Assembly: GCA_033816765.1 (NCBI GenBank) | Contig: CM066287.1 | Location: 1,798,001 to 1,862,000, forward strand | Origin: Nothopassalora personata | Lineage: Eukaryota > Ascomycota > Dothideomycetes > Mycosphaerellales > Mycosphaerellaceae | Direction: 5' to 3' | DNA: 64,000 nucleotides | Part shown: positions 38,334-50,974 of the stretch, piece by piece | Numbering within the stretch: the first letter of the stretch is position 1 | Layout of the letters: each line of letters opens with the position of its first letter | The notes under the pieces: model-generated | Database searches by the model: none | Seen by the model: the letters and a program-made list of their open reading frames with translations, nothing else | Told to the model about the DNA's origin: nothing | Position numbers and translations under genes: made by a program

Positions 38334-41228
38334 ATGACGGCGCTCGCCTCCCGCTCGCCATATCCGGCACCCACACTCTCGGGCAACATGTACCGCCAAC
38401 CAGCGCCCACGAATGTCATCAACGGACACAACGTCTTCACGAGTCCGACAGAATCCGAATTCTCAGAATCATACAAAGACGGCAGGGAGTCAGTGGTGGA
38501 TTGGGACGAAGTGCGCGTGGCGGAATGGCTCAAGAGCATCAACTGCAGCCAGTATGTCGACATCTTCAGGAAGAACAACATCACCGGCGCGAACCTCATG
38601 GACATCGACCAGGCTACTCTGAAGGAGATGGGCGTCAACAAGATTGGTGATCGCGTGCGGATAGGAACACAGGCGAAAGTGTTTCGGAGTAGTGTATACA
38701 AGAGGACGAGCAAGCGGGTCATCGATAGGGTAGGTCGGCCATATACGCCCAATTCGAGGTTGGGAAGCTAACCGTGAGTTTAGCACTCGCTTGCCACTTT
38801 GGATGGCAACGCCCTTATCGGGACTACGCAGGTCACTCCTCCGTCCTCAGGTTCACCGCGACCGCTCCATTCGGCTCGATCAGGGACGACGTCGCGCGCC
38901 GACAAGCGAATTTCAAGACAGCTGAATGGCGCTGACATGGCTTACGCCGCTCAGTTCGGCGCCAAGACTGCATCGCGGCCAAGCTCGCCTATGGTTGATC
39001 AAGAGAATCGTGCGGCACGAGCTCAACGGCAAGGCGCTCCAAGCCCGAAGGAAGCGTCGCGGGGCCAGAGTAATGCTGCGTACTTGGCGCAGCCTCAAAC
39101 AGTTCGATTCGCTGGGAAACCAACATGCGTGGAAACACCACAAACGGCGAGATTCCATGTCAAGCAATCGCCTTCGCTGGACAACCTCAACACTACTGTG
39201 AGCGGCCTGCCAGCGGACAAGCCGCTAATCCGGGTGATATACGAGAACGGTCGGTATTCTGTCATTAGCATCGAAGGCTTTCGAACAGCCGAAGATATTG
39301 TACGAGTAACACTACGAAAGGGAGGCCTCAACGAAAACCACTCACGGTCCTACTGCTTCTACATCCTGGACGGAACCGACCCTAAGCCAGCATTCTGTCG
39401 TCGCCTGGGCGAGGCCGAGCTGATCAAATTGTGCAACGACGGCGTACGCACCGAACGTGGTCGACTGATACTACGAAAGATCCACGCCGGAGAACCAGAT
39501 GGCGAGCAGCTTCGTTCGGCAGCACGGATAGCGGAGCAACAGCAGCCTGAACCGCCGGCGATAGAAGTGCAGCAGCCGGTTAAGTCGAAGAGCCATTTGA
39601 AGATCGAAAAGTTGACTGGTGAGCCTTTGGCCGCTGTGAGCTACCCGATGAGTCCCGCAAGTCGACAAGAAAGAAATGAGTATTTTCAGACACAATCGGA
39701 TGGCATTCAGAGGAACGTCAGTACAGCATCCACGGCCTCTGCTCGAGCGAGGAAGCTCAAAGATTTTTATGGCGCTCGACCGCCTACAGAGCTTATTACC
39801 CAGGACCTGCAATCGTACTTTCCGGAGGTGGCAAAAGACGATATGGATCGCACTGTTCGTATGTCCATACGCAGAAGCCAGCGACTGAGTAGAGCAGTGC
39901 GGACTTTAAGTATGGCGAGTAACTTCAGCGTTGCCAGCAGCTTGAAGGACGCACCGCCGCTACCTACGATTGCGGATTCGTGGCTGCGTGAGGCTGGTAT
40001 GCAGAAGAACCAACCTGGACTGCGGCCGCTCAGCGTTGTGCGTCTCGGCAGAAGCGACTCCCATCGAGAGTCTACGGCCAGTAGTGTACTCGAACCACTC
40101 GATGAAGAGTCGCCTCTCGAGCCAAACAGAAAGAGTTATGTCTCCTTTGGAGGTGACAGTGGCTCAGAAACCACCACGAGCAACCTAGCTATCACCGACC
40201 CAGAAGGTCAGACCGTGTTGCACTCATACTTTGACGACACTGGTAGCAGCCCAGCGGCGACCGAAGGAGGCAGCGACAGCCTCAACTCTCGGTTGTCGCG
40301 CTTCATCGCAGAAGATGGAGACGAGCTGGACGAAGAACTCATGCAGCATCTCGAGAATGACTCTTGGGACAATCTCAAATACATGAAGGGTGCCATGATT
40401 GGCAAAGGATCCTTTGGCACAGTCTTTCTGGCGCTGCATGCAGTTACAGCAGAGCTGATGGCTGTCAAGCAGGTCGAGATGCCATCGAATAGTGGCACTA
40501 CCATGGATGCCAAGAAGAACAATATGATCGAAGCACTAAAGCACGAGATCAGCTTGCTCAAGGACCTTAAACACGAAAACATTGTACAATACCTCGGCTC
40601 AAACAGCGACGAAAAGAATCTCAACATTTTCCTGGAGTACGTCGCCGGTGGCTCGGTGGCGACAATGCTGGTCAACTATGGATCGCTGCCCGAAGGTCTC
40701 ATCGCCAATTTTGTGCGACAGATCCTTCAAGGCTTGAGCTACCTGCACTCGAAGGACATCATCCATCGCGACATTAAGGGAGCGAACATCCTGGTCGACA
40801 ACAAGGGTACTGTCAAAATTTCCGATTTTGGTATCAGTAAACGAGTCGAAGCATCTACGCTGCTCAACCCGCAACCAGGACCAAGGCGCGGTGGACCTCG
40901 AGTATCCCTCCAAGGTTCAGTCTTCTGGATGGCACCAGAAGTGGTCCGTCAAACAGCGTACACCAAGAAGGCCGATATTTGGAGTCTGGGATGTCTGATC
41001 GTCGAGATGTTCACGGGTAGCCATCCACATCCTAACTGCACACAACTGCAAGCAATCTTCAAGATCGGCGGCAGCGGCAGCAATTCAGACAACGCCCGTC
41101 CAGACATGCCTGAACAGGCCAGTGAAGACGCTAAAGAGTTCTTACGACGAACTTTCGAGATCGAACACGAAAAGCGACCGAGTGCGGAGGATCTCGTCGG
41201 CAGCAATTTTGCACAAACAAAGGCGTAA
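38334..41228 (+). CDS. STE11: MAPKKK Ste11/SteC
   Basis: 946 residues, exons 38334-38729 and 38784-41228; the 54-bp intron has a GCTAAC branch site. Domain order is that of Ste11: SAM (about residues 55-125; VAEWLKSINCSQYVDIF), Ras-associating domain (about 277-370; KPLIRVIYENGRYSV) and protein kinase (about 660-940). Kinase motifs: GKGSFGTVF, MAVKQVE, HRDIKGANILVD, ISDFGISK and MAPEVV. It phosphorylates the MAPKK Ste7 in the pheromone and filamentation cascade, acting with the Ste50 adaptor through SAM contacts. The start could also be the in-frame ATG at 38388. Intact in every motif. Confidence 0.97.
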
Positions 41229-43233
41229 TGATTGGTGAACTCCTTTGGTATGGAGTGGGTAATTGCATCACAATTGGGGAGAGGCTTGTGACTTGTCTGT
41301 CAAGGCTCGCACTCGTTGACGTACGTTTTGGATGCATATAGCGGGCATTGTCATAGTATGTGCCGTGCGCAAGGACGGAATGGATTGATGAAGGAAACGA
41401 CATTGGGTAATGGTAGTGAAGACCATTCTCAATGCGAACTACTATTGCATGACAGCCCCTTTTGGCGATCGCTTTCGTTTGTCTGTATTGATGTCTGCGG
41501 GATTTTTTTGGTGCTTCACCACTCCAGGCATTGCGCGACTTGGACTTCGGCACTTGCTCTCTCTATACACGCCAAGTAATGATAGAAGTCTGGGGCGGGC
41601 GATGCACGGTCGCACGCGGTGCACGGTGTCATCAAGTTTAGGGCTGCTAAATCAAGTGTCGACGGCAGCCAGGGCCCAGCTGGACGATACAGTACAGTGC
41701 TGGATTTTGATGAGACCGTGCATCGCGTGCTAGCCGAGATGAGAGTGTACGTATGGCCTGCGCATCAACGGCCAGCATGACGATCTTCCCATGCTTGCGG
41801 CTGTGCCACTCCGATATTGAGTTCACCAAGCCGACCGCAGACTTCACGAAGACAATTGCAGCTCACGATGCTGTATACGACTTTGCGCTGTACGTCCACT
41901 GTGCATGTCGACAGGACGATTGAACGTGAGCAGTGAAGTCGGGACTATCTCGGTATATGAAGTAGCCTTTCGACGGATTTATCCTAGGTCTTACAACCCC
42001 AGGCGTACAGTACAGGAGCTCATACTGTATATCCCCTGTCTTCTCTTTACTCCATGTATTTACTTGCTACGCTCATACCACCTCGCGTGGGCTCCCTTGT
42101 TTGTAAAGTGCCTACGTCGCTTCCTTCTTACAATTAGGTATGCTACGTACCCGACGCATATAGACTTGGGTAGATGGAAGACATCTAAAAAAGAAAACAG
42201 AGGGAACAACGCCTCCAATGTTGACCTAAAAAAGATGAAGCGTAAACTATGCCCAGCATTGCACATTCGTATCAGGATCTAAGCTCCCTGCTGCATGGGC
42301 AGCACGTGTACTGTACAGTGCTGATCGCTGGGTTGGCTTGAGCCGTGCGTTGCGCTAATGCACGACGGCAACGGCGCGTGGGGTGCTAGACCACATTAAA
42401 ATGCTCGCTCCACACGGATCAAATTACCCAATGCTCGTGTTAGCATACCATAAAGACAATAATACTACAGGGACGGCGCAGCAAAAATTTGTTAGTGCAG
42501 ATTGTTCGCAAACGCTAGCTCTATCGATCGGTCGAGTCGAGATTTGCCTTGTGCCTACGGCAACGTTGCTGTCGCTGTAAACAACCCAAATCCCGGAGGT
42601 TGTTTTGGGTGGTTTGATCCGTGTGGAGCGAGAAATGATACTTAGCTCGCACGGCTCGGACATTGAAACGGGGGCAGCTCCGCCCTGGGCTTGGCTTCGT
42701 CGCAAAAAAATGTCAACGCATGGATTGATTCTATGCCCGGAAGGCTTCGCCGAGTTATCGAGTCGAATGGAACGGGCAACTTATCGTATACGAGAAATGG
42801 TAATCGCCGTTGTGGTATGTGTCTAAAACTGTCTCAATTGTCTCGGTGTTGCTCGCAGCCTCAAGCCAAGCCGAGGGCGGAGCTGGGCCAGTTTCTCCGT
42901 CCGAGGCGTGGCTCGGTAGGTGGCGTGCTGTGTTGGTGTATCGCTCATGAATGAACGCAAGAGCCTCACTTCGCTGCCCCTCTTTTGCACAGTACCACGT
43001 AATTGATCTTGGCTCGATACCCCTAATCTCTGATTACAGCTTTATACCGCACACACGGGAGCTAAGCCTAACGAAGGCATATAACCGTCGCGCGCCAGGT
43101 ATCCGACTGAAAGCCAAGGTCGGCACATGCTGTGATCCGGGTTCCAGGATGCCGTTGGCATGCTCAGTATTTAGCTCAAGATGCAGCAGGTGTGGTTACT
43201 TTCAGGTCCCTTTCCACCTCCCCAGTCTCCAAC
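41229..43233. other. Long intergenic region
   Basis: 2005 bp between the STE11 3' end and the GMC gene. I see no repeats, RNA genes or coding signal. The distal part must carry the GMC promoter. Confidence 0.5.
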
Positions 43234-45102
43234 ATGGCGTTTGTGTTGCTTGCGGCCGCCATCTTTACGTGCGTTAGTGTTGCTTCCGGCTCGAGTGCTT
43301 CATCTGCAGATGGACAACGGCACAGCCCACGCTCCGGAACCAGCATTTTCGACTTCATCATCGTTGGCGGCGGAACGTCTGGACTGGTTGTCGCAAACCG
43401 ACTTACTGAGGATGCAAATGTCAGCGTTCTGGTTGTAGAGTATGGAGACCTGGACAACAATCAAACCATTCTTATCCCGCACTATGCGGAAACCAATCAG
43501 GCGCAGAACTTGTACAATCTCTCATCCGCACCTTTAGTGCACATGAACAACGAGCCTTACCCAGTTGAGATTGCCGCGACTGTTGGTGGAGGGAGCGTGG
43601 TTAATGGCATGTTCTTTGATCGTGCCAGTGCAGCGGACTATAATGCATGGGAGGAGCTAGGCAATCCTGGGTGGGGCTGGGAAGGTTTATTACCTTATTT
43701 CAAGAAGTCCACCAAGCTTGACAAACCCACGTCAGAGTCTGCTGCCAAGTACAACTACACCTACGACGTTGCGAGTTGGGGTACAGATGGTCCTGTCCAT
43801 GCAACTCTTCCACCGTGGCAGTGGGACGAGCTACCTTACTTCCGCTCCGGCTTTAAGCAACTCAACAAGAGCATTGACTTTCCTCTCGAAGGCTCGAATG
43901 GCTCAGGCGTTGGTGTGTTTTGGGTGCAGTCGTCGCAGGACGCATCGACGCAAACGAGAAGCAGCGCGAAAACTGCCTACTACGATCCGATGTCTGAGCG
44001 GACAAATCTGCTTCTGGTCACTGCTACCAAAGTCAACAAAATTGTCTTCGAGGGCACGACAGCGGTGGGTATCGAGGCGACCGGTCGACAAGATAACACG
44101 ACCTTTCAAGCTCGAGCTACAAAAGAAGTCATTCTAGCTGCTGGACCTGTGTTCTCGACCAATCTGCTGCACCTCTCTGGAGTTGGACCGCGATCCATGC
44201 TAGAGAAAGCTGGCGTAAAGGTTGTTCATGACCTGCCTGGTGTAGGCAGCAATTTCCAGGACCATCCTACAGGTTATTGGCAATGGAATCTCACTAAAGA
44301 TCTCGAGCCGAATCCTCAAACGCTGTCCACCAACGAGACGTACAACGCTCAGGCACGCAAGGAATACGACGAGCACAAGACTGGCCCATACACACAAGCT
44401 CGTGGCAACACCGCAGCTTTCCTCAGCCTACATACCATCTCCGACCAAGCTGAAAGCATCATCAATGCGATAGAAGCTCAGAACGCCTCTGAGTACTTAC
44501 CTACCACCTACGACGAGACAGCAATCCGTGGCTACACCGCTCAACTCAAAATCCTCCTCGACCGCTTCCGGCGCAACGACAGCGCAGTTTACGAAATGCC
44601 TTTCAAAGGAGCAGGAGTAACCACCAACGCCCTCCAAAAGCCCCTCTCCCGCGGCACCATCACTCTCAACGCCACCGACGGCTCCCCAATCGTCGACTAC
44701 AACACCCTCGCCAACCCAATCGACGGCACCCTCGCCATCGCCATGCTCAACTTCACCCGCCAATACTACAAAACTCACGCGTTATCGGCCCTCGGAGCCC
44801 TAGAAGTCTCCCCGGGCGCACAATATCAAAGCAACGAAGATATTCTGAAAGCTTTCAAGACGGTGACAGGACAGGGAGGACTAACGCCATCTTTGGCGCA
44901 TTCGAGCTGCAGTAATCCGATGATGCCGCTGGCGTCGGGTGGTGTGGTGAGCTCGGAGTTGAAAGTGTATGGGGTCGAGCGTCTGAGTGTGGTGGATTCG
45001 AGTATTATGCCGATTATTCCGGCTACGCATCTTTCTGCGACTGTGTATGCGATTGCGGAGAAGGCGGCGAGTTTGATAAAGGAGAGGTGGGAAGGTAAGT
45101 AG
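43234..45102 (+). CDS. Secreted GMC oxidoreductase (glucose-oxidase/aryl-alcohol-oxidase-like)
   Basis: 622 residues, no intron; ATG 43234 chosen because it opens a signal peptide (MAFVLLAAAIFTCVSVASG). FAD-binding motif IIVGGGTSG is near residue 44, followed by the ribose-binding acidic segment. The second GMC signature (ILAAGPVFSTNLLHLSGVGP) and the C-terminal active-site region (HSSCSNPMMPLASGGVVSSE, then PATHLSATVYAIAEKAA) are present, the latter giving the catalytic His pair. Many N-glycosylation sequons fit extracellular export. It oxidises an alcohol or sugar with FAD, probably yielding H2O2; the substrate is unknown. Convergent with the amidase. Confidence 0.92.
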   Translation: MAFVLLAAAIFTCVSVASGSSASSADGQRHSPRSGTSIFDFIIVGGGTSGLVVANRLTEDANVSVLVVEYGDLDNNQTILIPHYAETNQAQNLYNLSSAPLVHMNNEPYPVEIAATVGGGSVVNGMFFDRASAADYNAWEELGNPGWGWEGLLPYFKKSTKLDKPTSESAAKYNYTYDVASWGTDGPVHATLPPWQWDELPYFRSGFKQLNKSIDFPLEGSNGSGVGVFWVQSSQDASTQTRSSAKTAYYDPMSERTNLLLVTATKVNKIVFEGTTAVGIEATGRQDNTTFQARATKEVILAAGPVFSTNLLHLSGVGPRSMLEKAGVKVVHDLPGVGSNFQDHPTGYWQWNLTKDLEPNPQTLSTNETYNAQARKEYDEHKTGPYTQARGNTAAFLSLHTISDQAESIINAIEAQNASEYLPTTYDETAIRGYTAQLKILLDRFRRNDSAVYEMPFKGAGVTTNALQKPLSRGTITLNATDGSPIVDYNTLANPIDGTLAIAMLNFTRQYYKTHALSALGALEVSPGAQYQSNEDILKAFKTVTGQGGLTPSLAHSSCSNPMMPLASGGVVSSELKVYGVERLSVVDSSIMPIIPATHLSATVYAIAEKAASLIKERWEGK

Positions 45103-45992
45103 CATGGTTGGACCAGACCCCCACGCGAAACCTTTGCACTGCTGCGAGGGACTTGGCGCCAGACGTTCTCCTTCGAGAGGGACGTGGGCGTATAGATATA
45201 ACGCAAAGCTGGATATGGGGAGGATGTTTTGATAATAATGGATAGACGATAGACATAGTGGTCACTTTGTACATAATGTGGATACCGCAGTATTTTCGAC
45301 TATAAAGGTGGATGTCACCGCTTTTCTATCTATCGCATTAGAATCACCGGCAAATGGTTTCCGTCAGTAGTGAACGAGGCCCAACACTGCAGCAACGCTC
45401 GCCTCTCCCCAGTCCTTGATCCACCATGGACCTCTCGCGAGCAGACCCGGGCCCTTTAAACACCTACTGGACTTCAAGCGGCTTGTCAAGTCGAGAGTAT
45501 GAGCCCACTGACATTGGTATACTCTGGTCTGGATCGATCTACGTGTGTCTTGGCGTGGTGCCACCCAAACTACTGCCAGATGTAATATATGTGCTCGTCC
45601 ATTTGGGATAGGTGCTACATCAAACGAAGTGATGAGAGTCGATTAGGTTATTAGGACAAGCAAGGCTACCGGGCAAGGAAAGTCAAGGCGCTGCAACACT
45701 GCTACGAGAACCGAACGACCGACAACACGAGAGGAGCCCCGCCACCGTTTTCCTTCCAGCACGCATCTGAACCATGTTATCAGCCTCTGCGAACCAGCTC
45801 TCCGCAGCACCAGTCATCAACGCAGCACCAGTACTTGGCGTGACACAAGACGCTCCCGTCCTCCCAGCCGCCAAGGCAGCCCCTACCCTCGCCCCCGCCA
45901 ACGACGCGCATCTGTCTTGTGGACAAGCCTCCTGACCATTCCAATATAAAGTGTATCGTACGCCGGGTAGACATCTTCCCAATCCCTTCAGC
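45103..45992. other. Intergenic between convergent genes
   Basis: 890 bp. Contains a 53-codon Ala/Pro-rich ORF (45774-45935, +) with no homology I recognise; treated as noise. Confidence 0.5.
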
Positions 45993-47807
45993 TCACGTCT
46001 CCTCCGTACTCACCGCCTCGTTTCCAGCCCGCATCGCATGCCGCGACCACTTCCTCTTCGTCCCCGCTTCTGTCAAATGCCTGGGCCACTTTGTAACCAT
46101 CTCACAACGCTCCAACCATTCTTTCGAACACATCTCTCCTCCACCATATAGCCACTGCCCCTTCACCACATCCTCCAACCCAATATTCGGCACAATATAC
46201 GGCCTCACATCATACCGGTGCATCGTCCTCTGCTCATACGCATACGCGAATCCAATAAGCTCCGCCTCACTGAACTTGGCACCCATAAAGCTCAACCCGA
46301 ACGGAACGTTCGGTGCTGTCGCTACCAGGTTCCCGAAGCCGTTCATGGTAATGTTCGTGTTGGCGGGATAGAAGCCCATGGGCACTGAGATGACTGGGCT
46401 ACCGACCAGTGCAGGGATGCTTGGGCTGAGTTGTGTTGGGAGTAAGACAGCACTGGTGTTGGTCCTTTCCAGAGCGCCGAGGATTCCGCCCTCGCCTGCG
46501 CAGAAGAGGTTCGCTTGGTGTGCTGGCCAGAAGCGAGGGTCGGTGTTGTTCCAGGTTTGGTTCAGGGCGCTGTCCCAGATTGCGGTGTCGCGTTCTGGCC
46601 AGTCTTCGAGGGGGAAGGTGTGGTTAAAGTTCTTCAGCCCTGCGAGGTTTGAGATGTTCCAGGGGTTGTAGGTCAATTCGCTGAGGTAATTCGCCAAGCC
46701 GGTGAGGAAGTCTGCCCTGCCAGTCAGTGTGCTGTTGTTGTCGTTTTGCAACGCTGCGAAGGCGGTGAAATTGGCGTCGACGATTGTGGCTCCGGCAGCG
46801 CGGATCTGCTCTAATGCTTCGTCAAAGGCGGCGAGGACGGTGGCATCGGTGTATTTGGACCAGATTTCGAGAACATTTCTCGCAACGCCAATGCGTACAC
46901 CTGATAGCGCATTATATCTGCAAGCAGCGACGTAATCTGGTAGACTGCCGTTGAAGGGTATGGCGGATGTGTAATTGTCGTTTGGATCCGGCCCAGCGAT
47001 AGCCTGTAGCACATGTGCAGCATCATTGACCGTTCGTGCCAATGGCCCAACCGTATCTTGATGCTCCGACACCGGGATCACAAGATAACGACTCGTCAAC
47101 CCAACTGTAGGCTTGATGCCCACTAGATTGTTGACGTCGGCCGGACTGAGGATACTGCCTGAGGTTTCAGTTCCGAGCGACGCAAGAGCAAGACCAATAG
47201 AGCTCGACACACCGGACCCACTCGAAGAACCCGATGGGTCTTGACCAGGATAGTAAGCAGCGTAAGTCTGACCTCCGTAGGCAGACCATCCATTACTGCT
47301 GTTATCCGAGCGGTAGTTAGCCCATTGGCTCAAGTTCGTCTTTCCAAGAATAACAGCACCAGCTTTCCTCAACTTCGCCGCCATAGTCGCATCTCGAGGG
47401 ACCGTTGCCCCTAGCAAGGCCCACGATCCAGCTGTGTTGTTCATCTGGTCGTTTGTGGCGATATTGTTCTTGATGAGCATCGGAATACCGTGTAGTGGCC
47501 CACAGACGCTTTCCATTCTTCCGCGCTGCATCGCTTGCCTCTGCAATGGCAAGAGCATCTGGATTCAGCTCCGTGACAACACGCAGAGTGCTGTTCACCT
47601 CGCGAATGCGGGCTGGGCTATATAGGCCTTGACCAGATCGACGCTCGTCCACCGACCTGACCCCAAACCCGTCACTAGATCTTCGAGGTCGGCATCCAGT
47701 AGGTCCGGGAAGTGACTGGTCGATGCGCTGCTGTCGTCGTGCTTGATACTCCGAGCAGATCGCAGGATGAGGATGCTCAAGAGTGCGGTCAGCAAATCGA
47801 GACGCAT
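45993..47807 (-). pseudogene. Secreted amidase-signature hydrolase with two N-terminal frameshifts
   Basis: Starts at ATG 47807 with a signal peptide (MRLDLLTALLSILILRSA). The amidase fold reads to the end, with the Ser-Ser-Lys triad intact (LIKNNIAT Lys; SGSSSGSG and ETSGSI serines). Two lesions break the frame. A perfect 5-bp tandem duplication (GGGCT twice, 47610-47619) follows VDLVKAYIA, and a one-base insertion lies near 47508 just before CGPLHGIPM. The remaining 500 codons are open. It is either a very recent pseudogene or an assembly artefact. The family cleaves amide bonds; the nearest fungal relatives are glutamyl-tRNA amidotransferase-like secreted amidases. Confidence 0.8.
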
Positions 47808-48406
47808 GTCAAGTGTACGTGCCGAACGAGTGGACACGGCAGCAGCAGAACAACAGACAAGCAGTCCGCTCCTCTTTCAGGTACTATATAGAACAGTCTC
47901 GTCCTCCGAGAGCTGGTCTGCCTCGCCATAAGACATCGTGGTCCTCTACAGCACATCTCCGCGACAGCACACACACCGTCCGCTCTTTCCCCGGCGAAGT
48001 CTGCATCGTCTGATTCGACAGACTCATGGAAGCACCCGTCCTGACGAACATCGACCTATCGAGCATTTTCTTGGTCGTGTACGTGTAAGGTTGTGCAGGC
48101 GAAACGAAAGCAAGATGCGGGAACGGGACTTGGCGAATGGGTGGAGTCACTTCCGGAACGACACCAAGGCTTAACAGGAACCAGGAAGCTCGCTGAAGGG
48201 CGGAGGACAGTTGCGATTCACGCTTCATTACACTGCACATATTATCCTCTTGCGCTAATTTCTATGCCTCGCGTACAGCAGCCAGCCACTGCGATCGCTC
48301 CATCATCTCAATATGTGGCGATGCGGCCCTAGCCGTGCCAGAACTCCCCCAACTCCAGGCTAAAGCTGCTCGTGAAAGCAAACAAATAAAAATATCAGAT
48401 CGTCGC
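47808..48406. other. Intergenic
   Basis: 599 bp between the amidase start and the CAC2 stop; nothing recognised beyond shadow ORFs. Confidence 0.55.
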
Positions 48407-50974
48407 CTATCCGCCACTTTCATCTTTCGTCGTCGGCGGCGCAGGCGGACGAGTGAGAGGCTCATCATTCACTGGAGTCGGCGCAATTCTTCTTCGCTTC
48501 TCCCGGCCCTGCTCTTCCGACTCAGAGGTGGTGCTCACCACACTCTCTCGCTTCATGCCCGTGCTTGCACCCACGAGATTGTTGCTACTATTGAGCTGCG
48601 ACTGACCCGGTGTCTGTGGTGGAGTGAACAGCGGCATCGATGAGTTGAGATTTGACGACCCAGCCGCTGCCAAAGATGGCATTGCGCTCAATGATGGCGT
48701 TGGGTTGTTCATCACTGGTGGTGCATTCTGATCGGGTACTCGTGCGAAGCTCGCCTCGGTAGCTATGCTCGACTGTGACATGCTCCGTGTAGGACTAGCA
48801 GGACGGCCACCAACGGGTCCAGTAGCATTCGGAAACGGTGACGGCGACGCACGAGCAACCGAGGGTGCGGGCGTTGGATGTGCACTTCCAGGGTTGCTGT
48901 TGGATAGCTGTCTGGCCATTGGGGGCGCTGCAGCTGGCTGTGACATTGTAGAGCCCGTAGGTGTGGGTTGAGGAGTCGAAGCTGCTGAGTTTGCTTTGGC
49001 GATGGAGATAGGCGTCGGGCTGGGTCGCGAGCTGGCTGTAGACGACATGTGGTACACTGTCCCTAGTTCGCCAGGAGAGAAGGTTAAAGCTGAGCAGAAA
49101 CCGTCGGAAGAGGCCATGACGAGCGTAAGACCATCAGCAGACCTAGGATCGAATCAGTAGGCTGTTCCCACACGCAAGGTGGTCAAGTCCTTACCAGGTC
49201 AAGTCTGTGAAGGTGGCATAATGCAGGTTACTGACAACACACAATGGCGTCTGCTGCTGTGTGTCGTACAAGTGAACAGCATCCTGCGTAGCCACGGCAT
49301 ACACGATCCGGTATGGTAAGCCAAAGGCCGGCATCGGCCCTGGAGGCGGTGCTACCGGCGGTGCAGAGTTTGTCTCTGAATCGGCTCGAGGGCGAGGCGA
49401 AGCCATGGCTGCTATGCTCGGCGATGGGGATGGCGCACTTGTAAGCGGCGGAGGGTCCATGCTCGCCTGTGAGGTTGGTGGCTTAGATGGCAATACTGGT
49501 TCTGGTAATGGTGGTATATCATCTGCTGCGCGAGAGTCGATCGTGATTTCCCTGGGTTCGACGCTGGCCGAGCGGATCTGGTAGTAAACTGGCGAGCATT
49601 TGACGGCAATGGACGGCTTCTTGTGGCCAGGAAGATACGCCACAGGGGGTTTGTTGAGACCAGCCCTGGTGTAGATGTACACTGTATTGATGATCTCGTC
49701 CGTTGACTTGCCACCATCGGTGGCTGGATGAGTAGTCTTGAATTGTCCGGCCGGGGTAAATAGAAGGCTCCCATCTGGCGCGAAAGTCAAACGCCGGAAG
49801 AAGGACGTGAAGGTTTCATTTGCATAGATGTTGGTGTTTCGCACTCCGAAACCAAGTCCGCCAGATAACTTGGGAGAAGCGGTTGGCATGACTGCAGGCA
49901 GTGGCATTGAGGGGGACGGCGAGACTGATCTTCGCACGGATTGCGAGCCAAATGAAGACCTTCGACTATGTGATGTTGGCGGTGGATTCATAGGTAATGC
50001 GAAAGATTGTGGCGTGCCAGGCGCAGAAGGCTTTGGAGATGCAATGGCCTCCGATGTCAAGTCTTGGACGAACGCAGCTCGATGATATCCCAGACCGAAG
50101 TCCGGAGGCGCTGGGCTGTTGGAGGATACTCGACGGCCAGGCAGGTCCATCTTGGTGACTTTGTTGTGCTGATTCAGTGTGAACTGGCCGTCCTTCGTTT
50201 TCAGGGTGTAGATGTGCACCGATCGGTCGGAGGATTGCGTTGCAACATATTCGTTCAGAGGATCCCAAGCTACACCTTGCACATAGTGGTTGTGCTCGGC
50301 GATCTGGCGAATGGTTTGGCCTTGGTCGAGATCAGTGGCTCAGTCGTCTGCATGTAGTCACGAGAGTTGTCTCACCTGTGCTCGCATTGTATATCCGCGC
50401 AACGTTGTCCATGCTCCCTGTGATGAAGAAAAGCCCGTCGGGCGACCAAGCCAGGTCGTATATCTCGGCACCACTGCTCGATCGGCACATTGTCTTCACC
50501 CTCCAGTGTTCCTTATCTTCTAACTGATCATCGCCGAAGCTCGAGGCATATGCTGGGTTGTCGGAGGGCGTCCAGAGAAGCACGTTGCCATCGTCGCCGG
50601 CCGTGGCCAGGAGCTCGCCTGTCTCGAGGTCAGGGAATGCCACAGCTGGATGATGGGGGGGGGGGGGAGTGTCGGTCGTACGTACCTCGAGGACACCACC
50701 GGACAACATTGACGGCTTGGGTGTGTTTCTTGAGCGTCGATAGATAAGTCACGTTGCGTTCGTCGCCTGTCGATTCAACGCTCCATAGCTGGATGTATGT
50801 CAATGGAAGCTCCCCGGGCTCAGCTACCTCCTACCATGCACGGGAAACACGTACTCGGACATGGCCATCGCCTCCAGCTGTAGCTAATCTCCCTTTGCCT
50901 TGCGGTTCGAAGCTCGCCGAGTATATCGGGTCGTTGTTGTCGTGCCACGAGACGAGCAAAGGTGCTGCCTTCAT
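48407..50974 (-). CDS. CAC2: Chromatin assembly factor 1 subunit B (Cac2)
   Basis: 775 residues, five exons: 50974-50855, 50788-50686, 50618-50376, 50320-49195 and 49142-48407; phases agree. WD40 repeats are evident (LATAGGDGHVRV, LLATAGDDGNVLLW, IYDLAWSPDGLFFITGSMD, YVATQSSDRSVHIY, FTDLTWSADGLTLVMAS). The CAF-1 B hallmark is the link of the third WD repeat to RSSSGAEIYDLAWSPDG. The Ser/Pro-rich C-terminus ends with a basic GREKRRRIAPTP motif, a likely nuclear signal. It deposits H3-H4 behind replication forks with Cac1 and Cac3/Msi1. The third exon-intron junction region carries a 13-G tract inside the intron (50655-50667). Confidence 0.95.

Noticed and set aside
45774..45935. 53-codon Ala/Pro-rich ORF
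   Set aside because: Short, low complexity, no homology recognised and no leader or splice evidence.
50655..50667. 13-G tract suspected to frameshift CAC2
   Set aside because: It falls within a GT..AG intron, and the exon phases on both sides agree without it.
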